The notes beneath the pieces were generated by a model. That model saw nothing but the letters and a program-made list of their open reading frames with translations. It was not told where the DNA came from and did not search any database. A program made the translations under genes and the position numbers. Positions 41,330 to 48,914 of a stretch of DNA of 64,000 nucleotides are shown here, in pieces (positions within the stretch are counted from its first letter, which is position 1; each line of letters starts with the position of its first letter). Source of the DNA: Crocinitomicaceae bacterium (GTDB lineage: Bacteria > Bacteroidota > Bacteroidia > Flavobacteriales_D > Crocinitomicaceae); the NCBI GenBank assembly GCA_021325675.1, contig JAJTCM010000001.1:682001-746000 (forward strand), in the 5' to 3' direction.

Positions 41330-42973
41330 TTATTTTTTCACGATCTTCTGCGTAGACGAGCCATTTCCATTGCTTAGCGTTACCAGGTAAACACCACTTT
41401 CGAGCGGGCTGAGGTCTATGATTTCATTTTCAGCCAGGTTGCCGGAGAGAACCGTTTGCCCCAGGGAATTCGCAATTGTATAGGTGTGCTTTTCGCCTTT
41501 CGTTTTGATTTTCAGCTGATCGTTTACCGGGTTTGGATAAGCTACAAAGCTTTCCGCCTGTTTTTCTTCGAGCTGCTGCACAGCAACCAGATCATCAATA
41601 TAGAGCATTGCATCTTCCATATTCGGTAAAGGGCCGATGTTTCCGCTGACCCCGTTTCCTTGCGGGATCCCGGTCAATTGCAGGATTTCACGGATTTCTT
41701 CGCCCGTCAGGAAGCCACCGGTTAAATCATTGTAATAAGACTGCAGGTTCACCACACAGCTTGCCACAACCGGTGTAGCCGAGCTCGTCCCGGAAAACCA
41801 GGTGTAACGCTGGTTGAAATCGCCCCCTACTTCGTACGCATCGCCGTAACCCGTTGAAAATACGTAATAACCCCAGCCTTGTACATCTACACGTGAGCCG
41901 TAAGTACTGAAGGAAACCCGGTCGTGGTCCGTGTCCGGTGTACCGGCGCCTACGATGATAGCCCCGCTGTTGCCGCGGTTCATGTATGAATTATAAGGCG
42001 GTGAATCGAGGTCCTGCTCGCCGTTTCCGGCCGCTGCAACTACAATGATCCCGAAATCTACTGCTGCCCGGGTGAGGTCCCACACGGGCTCGTCGTATTC
42101 TGCCGGGGCGTAATCCGTAAAACCGGTAGTCTGCATCTCATACATAATCACATCGCCCGGGTTGCTGCCTGCAACTGCCTGTGAAACAGCATTTACCCGG
42201 TCATAGCCCATCAGCTCCGTATATTCCGGGAAAAGCACCACTTCTTCCGCCTGGTAAACCATGCCCGTAGCGCCGTAAGAGCCATTATTACTGTATAAAA
42301 CACCAATCGCCGCCGTTCCGTGCTCAGAAAAATCTTCCGTCACTTCCGAGCTAACGGGCATTCCGGGCTGGATGTATACATTCTGGTCCTCCAAATCTTC
42401 GTGGTTGACGTTCACGCCGTATTCAATATCGCGTATGTTTATATTTTGACCGTAATACCCCAGATCCCAGGCATATTGCATGTTTACCCCCGGATCGGAA
42501 GAAATATACCATTGTTCATCTATATAATCCGGCGTTACAGGCGGTAAATCCGTTGGAACCTGTACCGGTTTCGAAGACATCAGTGAACAGTAATTCACGA
42601 TTTCCAGCTTTTCCAATTGGGAAGCGAGCTCTTTTAAAACAGCGTCATCCGCCCCGGCGAATTCCACGCGAAAGAGGTTCCTTAATTTTTTCACGGAAGA
42701 AGCGTCCCCTTTCGTTTCCAGGACCTTTTTTTCCATTTCGTCCAGACGCGCTGCAGGGATCGTCACCGCAGGCTTCAATGAAAACGCATACACATGTTGG
42801 ATTTGTACAAAATCCGGGGCAGCGTCAGCCAGGACATTGAGCCGGTTTTCCGCATCATCCAGCTTCAGTTCCTTATCAAAGGAAACGTAGAGAATTTTGT
42901 TTTGTGCGAAGCAGCATAAAGAAAAAACGAGCGCTGAGCCCAACAGGAGTAATTTTGTTTTCATAAAATCCAA
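41330..42973 (-). CDS. Secreted S8 serine protease with T9SS sorting domain
   Basis: 547 residues: signal peptide (to about residue 24), an N-terminal propeptide-like region (25-145), S8 domain and a C-terminal type A sorting domain (YPNPVNDQLKIKTKGEKHTY, ending KIVKK). The His (H218, SEHGTAA), oxyanion Asn (N317, AAAGNGEQ) and Ser (S397, FSGTSSATP) are present. At the usual Asp-Thr-Gly site the sequence is RDIEYGVNVNHEDL: Glu184 aligns with the catalytic Asp, with Asp182 two residues earlier, a pattern I associate with a known subtilase subgroup. Exported across both membranes. Confidence 0.93.
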   Translation of the reverse strand: MDFMKTKLLLLGSALVFSLCCFAQNKILYVSFDKELKLDDAENRLNVLADAAPDFVQIQHVYAFSLKPAVTIPAARLDEMEKKVLETKGDASSVKKLRNLFRVEFAGADDAVLKELASQLEKLEIVNYCSLMSSKPVQVPTDLPPVTPDYIDEQWYISSDPGVNMQYAWDLGYYGQNINIRDIEYGVNVNHEDLEDQNVYIQPGMPVSSEVTEDFSEHGTAAIGVLYSNNGSYGATGMVYQAEEVVLFPEYTELMGYDRVNAVSQAVAGSNPGDVIMYEMQTTGFTDYAPAEYDEPVWDLTRAAVDFGIIVVAAAGNGEQDLDSPPYNSYMNRGNSGAIIVGAGTPDTDHDRVSFSTYGSRVDVQGWGYYVFSTGYGDAYEVGGDFNQRYTWFSGTSSATPVVASCVVNLQSYYNDLTGGFLTGEEIREILQLTGIPQGNGVSGNIGPLPNMEDAMLYIDDLVAVQQLEEKQAESFVAYPNPVNDQLKIKTKGEKHTYTIANSLGQTVLSGNLAENEIIDLSPLESGVYLVTLSNGNGSSTQKIVKK

Positions 42974-43093
42974 CAGTTTAAGAACCGGTCAAATATATTG
43001 AAAAAGAACAAGCGGCAAACACCCCAAACCTGTTATTGATCCTGCGGAAAGTTTGGTTGATTAAACGGGAGTTAGTATGCTGATGATTTAACA

Positions 43094-43150
43094 TGCTAAT
43101 GTGACAATAGATTAATGTGCTAATGTGACAATAGATTAATGTGCTAATGG
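43094..43150. repeat. 24-bp tandem duplication in a TGCTAATG-rich spacer
   Basis: Two perfect copies of a 24-bp unit (TGCTAATGTGACAATAG plus ATTAATG) and a partial third. The spacer 42974-43220 otherwise holds no gene. The same TGCTAATG wording occurs near 10570-10600, 44580-44612 and 45585-45640. Confidence 0.85.
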
Positions 43151-43220
43151 GTTAATGGTTCAATATGCTAATCTGTTAATCGAAGATACATGCTTCGCAT
43201 TTATCACTCAACATTCATAA

Positions 43221-44390
43221 CTACAGTTCCAATCCGATTACCAAAACATCATCTGTTTGTTCATATTTTCCTTTCCAGGACAGGAAGTTTTCTTCTATTC
43301 GCCGGCAGATCATTTCCATGGAAGCATTTTCATGCGGTAAGTTTTCCCGGAAGCGTTTTTTGGTAAATTTCTTTTCCTGCTCACCGCCAAACTGATCTAC
43401 AATGCCATCCGTGAACAAAAAAATCCGGTCACCGCTTTCCATCTGGATTTCTTCTGTTTCGAAGACTTTAACCACATCATGATAGAGACCGATCGGGTAG
43501 CGTTTTCCTTTGTATTCAAGTAACTCGTCTTCCTTTCTTTTGTGTACAAACAAGGAGTGCAAAGCCCCCGAAAACTGCACCATTTTTTTAACGGGATCAA
43601 TAATACACAGGGAAATATCCATGCCGTCAGAACGTTTTACCTTGGCGTTCCGGTTGAATTCATCGTATAAGAGGATGTCAAGCGCATGCAGGATTTCTGC
43701 CGGATCTTGTAAATGCTGGTGTTTCACAACATTCTTCAGCAGGTTATTTGCAAGAATTGTCATCAAAGCACCCGGAACACCGTGTCCTGTACAATCAATA
43801 CAGGCAACGTAAAGCAAGCCTTCCTTTTCATAATACCAGAAGAAATCACCTGAAACAATGTCTTTGGGCTGATAAAGAACGAAGCCATCCCGAAAATACT
43901 GCGTGTAAAACTTCGGGTTAGGCAGGATCGAATGTTGGATAGACTGGGCGTAATTGAGACTGTCAAAAACTTCTTTATTCCTGTTTTTCAATAAGGCGAG
44001 GGAACGTTTCAGGCGCTGTTCGTTCTTTTTCCGGTTCGTAATGTCATAGCCAACGCTGACCACATTTCCATATTCATCAAGCGAGCTATTCCAGAGAATC
44101 CACTTTTTATTGTTGGAAGCATCAAAAAGCAGGCGCTCGGTGCTCAATTCTTCTATCCGGTTGTTGCGCACTGCATCTTTGAAGGTTTCCAGCATTTCAA
44201 GCGCTGAATTTTCATCTTTACGTGTTGCCCGCCACCAATATTCTCCCAGCAGCTCTTCCGGCATGTACCCGAGGATCCGTTCCACAGAATTACTGACGTA
44301 CACCAACTCCCCCCGCCGGTTGATGACAATTACAATCGTGTTGATATTTTGCGTAATGATCTCGACTAAACTGTCTGCTTGAATGGTCAT
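43221..44390 (-). CDS. PAS-domain PP2C (SpoIIE-type) phosphatase
   Basis: 389 residues, soluble. PAS domain about 5-125 (INRRGELVYVSNSVERILGY), a helical linker, then the SpoIIE/PP2C core about 165-389 with metal-binding segments DIVSGDFFWYY, ACIDCTGHGVPGALMT, FLFTDGIVDQFGG and EQTDDVLVIGLEL. The usual targets are phosphorylated STAS anti-anti-sigma proteins, which makes the two STAS-like proteins at 14.8 and 17.8 kb possible partners, though no partner gene is adjacent. Confidence 0.95.
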   Translation of the reverse strand: MTIQADSLVEIITQNINTIVIVINRRGELVYVSNSVERILGYMPEELLGEYWWRATRKDENSALEMLETFKDAVRNNRIEELSTERLLFDASNNKKWILWNSSLDEYGNVVSVGYDITNRKKNEQRLKRSLALLKNRNKEVFDSLNYAQSIQHSILPNPKFYTQYFRDGFVLYQPKDIVSGDFFWYYEKEGLLYVACIDCTGHGVPGALMTILANNLLKNVVKHQHLQDPAEILHALDILLYDEFNRNAKVKRSDGMDISLCIIDPVKKMVQFSGALHSLFVHKRKEDELLEYKGKRYPIGLYHDVVKVFETEEIQMESGDRIFLFTDGIVDQFGGEQEKKFTKKRFRENLPHENASMEMICRRIEENFLSWKGKYEQTDDVLVIGLEL

Positions 44391-44702
44391 GTTTTTTCTT
44401 CAAAAATAAAGCATAAAAACACGCCTTTTGACCTTTACAAGCGCGTCTTAACATACGCCGGCCCTTCATCGGGTAAACGAAAGCTTTAGTAGCTATATTT
44501 CAAGAGAAAACCCGAGTGGGTTTACAGTTTTTTAATTCAAATTTAATGCTGATGAATCAAGGATGCTGACGGGTTAAATGTGATAATATGCTAATGAGTT
44601 AATGTGCTAATTCACTTCGTAGCTGCTTCGCGGTGAAGACTACATTGCTCCGCATTCAACATTGACTTCGTCGCTGCTGGCTCGGTCATCATTCAAAATA
44701 AA
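44391..44702. other. Intergenic region without a gene
   Basis: Contains a small hairpin (AAACCC GAGT GGGTTT, 44508-44523) and, from 44575, a repeat paragraph (ATGCTAATG, TGTGCTAATTCACTTCG, GCTGCTTCGCGG) nearly the same as 10570-10625. No coding potential seen. Confidence 0.6.
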
Positions 44703-45458
44703 TCACCAGATGACCTCTTCAATCGTTTTGGATTCAAGGCTGGCTTTGGCGCGTTCGCGGATATATTCTTTTTCGGAATGGGTGAGCTGGTCGGAGATCA
44801 GGCTGTCGGAATTTGCCGGGTCGATCACGGTTTCTTCCGTTATATTATCCCGCAGGAATTCGAGCACGGTGATGAAATTCTGAACCAAGTTCTGTTCTTT
44901 CGTGTTGCGCAGCGCTTTGATGACCATCAATTCGAGGTAAAAACCCGGAAACTCGAGATGCTGGCAATTGCGCCAGATCTTCAGCAAGCGGATCTCATTT
45001 TGTCTTTTGGATTCCAGCACAGTATTGACATGCAGCTTGATATTTGTTTTCTTCAGCTCGCGTTTTTCAGGCAGCAAAATTTCGTGGTAGTTCAGGGTTC
45101 CGCGCTGAAAAATCCCAGGCATCAGACCAATTTCAAGACCGTTAACCTCAACCGAAAAGGAAGACCTGTTTTTATTGGCGCGGAAACCGTGTTTGATGAC
45201 TTCGCATTCCAGCGAATCAACTAAGTTATGAAGCGTGATCCCGGTGTTGGGTTTCATGGAAATCAGTAAATCACCATGGCTTTGCCCTTTGATTGCCGTT
45301 TCTTTTTCGTTTGACCCGGTCAGCATCATGGTGTTGATCCTGTTTCCGGCCCAGCTGCGCACAATACGCTTGATTTCGTCCAAACGACCATCTTTCAGCA
45401 GGATTTTTTCTACGTGGTAACGATGGAGCAATTCCTGTAAATAATTCTCATTTTTCAT
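44703..45458 (-). CDS. Nucleotidyltransferase-fold protein with degenerate catalytic site
   Basis: 251 residues from the ATG at 45458 (the frame opens further upstream but without family sequence). Homologous to a family of stand-alone nucleotidyltransferases: TGSNEKETAIKGQSHGDLL near 47-65, then VNGLEIGLMPG, then the helical domain with RLLKIWRNCQHLEFPGFYLE and VIDPANSDSLISDQLT. Active members read G-S-x-x-K-G-T-A-I-x-G-x-[ST]-D-x-D and L-E-I-D-L-V-P. Here the first Asp is His61 and the third is Gly111; only Asp63 remains. Likely inactive as an enzyme. Confidence 0.82.
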   Translation of the reverse strand: MKNENYLQELLHRYHVEKILLKDGRLDEIKRIVRSWAGNRINTMMLTGSNEKETAIKGQSHGDLLISMKPNTGITLHNLVDSLECEVIKHGFRANKNRSSFSVEVNGLEIGLMPGIFQRGTLNYHEILLPEKRELKKTNIKLHVNTVLESKRQNEIRLLKIWRNCQHLEFPGFYLELMVIKALRNTKEQNLVQNFITVLEFLRDNITEETVIDPANSDSLISDQLTHSEKEYIRERAKASLESKTIEEVIW

Positions 45459-45637
45459 AATTGACACGCTTTTTTTGAAACCGGTAAAAGACAAGAAACT
45501 TGCCCACACAAATGTAAAAAAGCAATCCCTGTGAAAAAAGAGGAATGGAGGGATTTAATAATTATTTAATACTGGGGTAATGTACTGATATGCTAATGAA
45601 ATAATGTGCTAATTATTATACCCATTAGCACATTAAC

Positions 45638-48085
45638 CTAAAAGTCCATTCCACCGCCGTTTTCGCCGCTGTTTTTCGGTTTTTTGAGCTCGTATTTACC
45701 AAACTTGTAGCTTAGGTTAACGTACAAGCGGCGTGTATTTTGCTTGAAGCGGGCTTCCTGGTATGATCCGGGCTGCTCGACTACAAAACGGAACTCCTGG
45801 GTATTGAAAACGTCTGTCAGGCGCAGGCCAAGCGACCATTTGCCTTCTTTGAAAGTTTTGTCTGTAGAAATATCAACGGAAGCGCGCGGCATTACTTCTC
45901 CCTGGGCGGTGATCATCGGTGAATTGTAGCGTGCATTGACCTGGAATACAGCCGTTTTTTTCCAGTAGTCAAAGGTTCCGGCGTATTTCATGCTCCAGAA
46001 GAAACCGCTGTTGTTCCAGTTCGTCCCCGGCGTATCGTCCGTATATTTAATGCTGCTCCCGTTGGCGGAAATAACGTTCTTCATCCACGGAAAAGGCTTG
46101 TAGATGAAAATAACTTCCGGGCCAAAACTTTCGCTTTTGTCAATGTTAGCAAAAGTTACGGCTGACGCCCCGTTTTCGTAGAAGGTTTTTACGCGGGAAA
46201 TGACGCTGTTCGTGCGGCGGTAAAATACGCTTACGGTAACGTTCACTTTTTTCTTGTTCAGGCTATAGCCAAAATCGAAGGAATTGATATACTCCGGTTT
46301 CAGGGCCGGGTTTCCCATGCGCAAGTTGTAAGGATCTGCGTAGCTTGTAAACGGGTTCAGGTTATCAGCCGTCGGGCGGTTGATGCGTTTGCTGTAGCTC
46401 AGGCTCAGCTCACTGGACTTGCCCACTTCGTATTTCACAAAGGCAGACGGAAAATAATTAAAATATTCATTCTTAAAGGAAACCGTATCGGAAATCAGGT
46501 TGGGCGCCTGTAAAGCCTGTTCCAAACGGATCCCACCCTGGTATTTGAATTTCTTGATCTGTTGGGCAAAGTTCCCGTAAGTGGAGAAAATCTGCTCGAT
46601 GTACTCGTATTCGAAATTTGCTACGGTATCTTCTTCGTATTGCTGCGTAGACTGGTTAAGCGTCTGGGAATACGTATCTACGTGGGAATTTCTCAAAATT
46701 GCCTTCGCCCCCGCTTCGAGCTTCATGGATTTCGGCAGGTTGCGGACCAGGTCGGTTTGAATGGTCGTTACGTTGAACTGGTCGAGGTTATCAAGCTCCT
46801 GCACGAGGCCGATCGAAGGATCATCAGCCCCCATGTATGAAATGTAATCTTCCTCGTAATGCCCCTGGTTGGCGTCTTCCCCGATGGAATGGTTGGCATC
46901 AAACAGGATGCTTCCGCGTTCTTTCAGGAAATCAATCTTGTAGTTGAGGTTAAAATCCATGCTCTGGCTGCTGTTCGGATCGGATGACGTCCGTCTCCAG
47001 TCGCGCTCCAAAGCTTCGTTCCCGCTGTACTGCAGGTTCGTGAGGTCGCCTGTCCGCTCGCGGTCGCCAAAGTTGGCCGTAAATGAGAGCCCCAGCGTAT
47101 TCCTGTCATTGAGGTAAAAATCCGAGCCTACGCGTGCCGTGTGATTGATCATTAAATCAGTCCCGCCGCGTACCTGGCGCAATTGAAACGTATCGCTTGA
47201 AGTACGTTCGAGGTAGCTTTCGTAATCCCGCAGGCCTTCATAGTAGCGGTAAGAATACGTTCCGTACAAGTTCATTTTCGCATTCCGGAGACTCAGGCCG
47301 CCCGAAGCGTTGTAGGCATTCCCTGTTCCTGCACTTAAAGCTACGTTCCCGTTAATTCCTTTTAATTTGTTCTTTTTCAAGACAATATTGATGATCCCCG
47401 AAGTTCCGTCCGGGTCATACTTAGCCGATGGGTTTGTTACGATTTCAATCCGTTCGATGGAGTTTGCCGGTAAAGACTCCAGGAAGCTTTTCCCGTTTCC
47501 TCCTGCAATCGAGCTTGGACGCCCGTCAATCAAAATAGTTACGTTGCCATCACCCCGAAGCGAAATTTTTCCATCCTGGTCGATCTCCACAGAAGGCACA
47601 TTGTTCAGGATGTCATTGGCCGTTCCGCCACGCACCGCGATATCGTCGCCTACGTTGTATACTTTTTTATCGATGTTATTGAGAACGCTTTCCTGCTTTC
47701 CGACCACGTTGACCTGCCCGAGGTTCTGGACGCTGTCGCCCACGAGCCCGATCGTACCCAGGTCGCGGTTTGGCTTTTCGGCCGTAAACACGATGTTCGA
47801 AATGGTTTTGGTGCGGTAACCGGTAAAGCTCACCTTAATATAATAAGCACCCAGCGGAATTTCGTCCAGGATGACTTTTCCTTTGGCGTCTGAATAAACG
47901 CCGGCTTTCACCGTGGAATCTTTTACTGAAAACAAGCGGATGGAAACGTAATCCATGGGAGCTTTGCTGAGGGAATCGCTCACGACAGCGCGGAGGATAC
48001 CTATTTTTTGATTGGGATTTTGCGCCGAAAGACTGAAAGTCAAACCGGTAGTTATGCAAAGGGTAAGTATAAATTTATGTAACAT
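45638..48085 (-). CDS. Outer-membrane beta-barrel receptor (TonB-dependent-like)
   Basis: 815 residues: signal peptide (MLHKFILTLCITTGLTFSLS), carboxypeptidase-regulatory domain (about 28-115), plug domain (about 125-215: GGTANDILNNVPSVEIDQDG, LRGDGNVTILIDGRPSS) and a large barrel with the C-terminal TonB-family region (FNTQEFRFVVEQPGSYQEAR; LYVNLSYKFG). This is the outer-membrane-beta-barrel branch without a SusD partner. It is 3 bp downstream of a MarR gene and probably shares its promoter, so its expression is likely repressed by MarR until a ligand appears. Confidence 0.95.
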   Translation of the reverse strand: MLHKFILTLCITTGLTFSLSAQNPNQKIGILRAVVSDSLSKAPMDYVSIRLFSVKDSTVKAGVYSDAKGKVILDEIPLGAYYIKVSFTGYRTKTISNIVFTAEKPNRDLGTIGLVGDSVQNLGQVNVVGKQESVLNNIDKKVYNVGDDIAVRGGTANDILNNVPSVEIDQDGKISLRGDGNVTILIDGRPSSIAGGNGKSFLESLPANSIERIEIVTNPSAKYDPDGTSGIINIVLKKNKLKGINGNVALSAGTGNAYNASGGLSLRNAKMNLYGTYSYRYYEGLRDYESYLERTSSDTFQLRQVRGGTDLMINHTARVGSDFYLNDRNTLGLSFTANFGDRERTGDLTNLQYSGNEALERDWRRTSSDPNSSQSMDFNLNYKIDFLKERGSILFDANHSIGEDANQGHYEEDYISYMGADDPSIGLVQELDNLDQFNVTTIQTDLVRNLPKSMKLEAGAKAILRNSHVDTYSQTLNQSTQQYEEDTVANFEYEYIEQIFSTYGNFAQQIKKFKYQGGIRLEQALQAPNLISDTVSFKNEYFNYFPSAFVKYEVGKSSELSLSYSKRINRPTADNLNPFTSYADPYNLRMGNPALKPEYINSFDFGYSLNKKKVNVTVSVFYRRTNSVISRVKTFYENGASAVTFANIDKSESFGPEVIFIYKPFPWMKNVISANGSSIKYTDDTPGTNWNNSGFFWSMKYAGTFDYWKKTAVFQVNARYNSPMITAQGEVMPRASVDISTDKTFKEGKWSLGLRLTDVFNTQEFRFVVEQPGSYQEARFKQNTRRLYVNLSYKFGKYELKKPKNSGENGGGMDF

Positions 48086-48088
48086 GGT

Positions 48089-48532
48089 TTAACCGCGTAA
48101 TTTGTCTAATAATGCGCTGAGCTGTTCAGCTTCTTCGTCGCTTAAGGCATTCGGGAACAGGGCCGGATCGTTGAAAACGTCGTCAATGCGGGCAAGCAGC
48201 TCCAGTCCTTTTCCGGCAATTTTTACGTATACTACACGCCGGTCTTCCTCACAGCGAACGCGCTCGATCAGGCCTTTTTCGATCAGCTTGTCCATCAGGC
48301 GCGTAGTGTTGGGTGATTTTTCCACCATCCGCTCTTTCACCGTGTTCACACTCAGGAAATCATTGGCCCCGCGAAGGATGCGTAAAATATTGAACTGCGC
48401 CATCGACAGATCGAATTGTGACATAAAAGCATTTTGCTTTTGCGCCATCCAATTGGACGTGTAACGGATGTTTACGATCGCTTTTTGCTGCGAATTGGCA
48501 AACTTGGATTGTATTACTTTCCCGATTTCCAT
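48089..48532 (-). CDS. MarR-family transcriptional regulator
   Basis: 147 residues from the ATG at 48532 (an open frame continues upstream but across the promoter). Winged helix with LSMAQFNILRILRGANDFLS, recognition region VEKSPNTTRLMDKLIEKGLI and wing RCEEDRRVVYVKIAGKG. Controls itself and the receptor gene directly downstream. A perfect palindrome TACCATGGTA at 48547-48556 inside its promoter is the probable operator. The -7 box lies only 5 nt before the ATG, implying a leaderless mRNA. Confidence 0.93.
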   Translation of the reverse strand: MEIGKVIQSKFANSQQKAIVNIRYTSNWMAQKQNAFMSQFDLSMAQFNILRILRGANDFLSVNTVKERMVEKSPNTTRLMDKLIEKGLIERVRCEEDRRVVYVKIAGKGLELLARIDDVFNDPALFPNALSDEEAEQLSALLDKLRG

Positions 48533-48536
48533 GGCG

Positions 48537-48566
48537 CAAAGATAACTACCATGGTAATAAAGGCAA
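48537..48566 (-). promoter_or_regulatory. MarR promoter with overlapping operator
   Basis: Minus strand: TTG at 48566-48564, TATCTTTG at 48544-48537 (offset 22 nt), with the palindrome TACCATGGTA (48547-48556) in the spacer between them. CGCC then the ATG follow the -7 box. Confidence 0.78.
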
Positions 48567-48659
48567 AGTATTTTAACATCTATTTTGTTTTTTGGTCTAA
48601 TATAAAGCCCTTTCCTGATAAACTTGACCAGAAACAGATAATACGAGCTAAATATAACT

Positions 48660-48800
48660 GCCACGAATGCACGAATTGTATAATGATCTTTAGCTTTTAA
48701 AAATTTCACAAATGCTTCATTCACTGTGTGAATTATATTCGTGCAATTTAGTTTTATATTGTTAAGTCCTCCATTAAAAAAAAAATCGTGCATTCGTGGC
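48660..48800. repeat. 15-bp inverted repeat flanking 111 bp
   Basis: GCCACGAATGCACGA (48660-48674) and its exact complement TCGTGCATTCGTGGC (48786-48800). The interior also contains ATTCGTGCAATT. The same GCCACGAAT wording forms another inverted repeat at 51194-51250, so it is a dispersed repeat of this genome. It falls within the 48533-48914 gap between divergent genes; no gene seen inside. Confidence 0.85.
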
Positions 48801-48860
48801 AAAAAGCACATTTAATTTGTCACTAAATGTTAAGACATAGCAATAAAAAAAAGAATTTCT

Positions 48861-48890
48861 TTGAGAATTCATTCTATGTGATTATATTCG
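48861..48890 (+). promoter_or_regulatory. Promoter of the SurA/PpiD-type gene
   Basis: TTG at 48861-48863 and TATATTCG at 48883-48890, offset 22 nt. The transcript would begin about 20 nt before the ATG at 48915. Confidence 0.7.
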
Positions 48891-48914
48891 CAGCCTTAAA
48901 ATAAAAATGTAAAA

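Noticed and set aside
48533-48811. N-terminal extension of the MarR protein by 93 codons
   Set aside because: It would run through the inverted repeat and the promoter/operator; the protein from 48532 has the normal MarR length.
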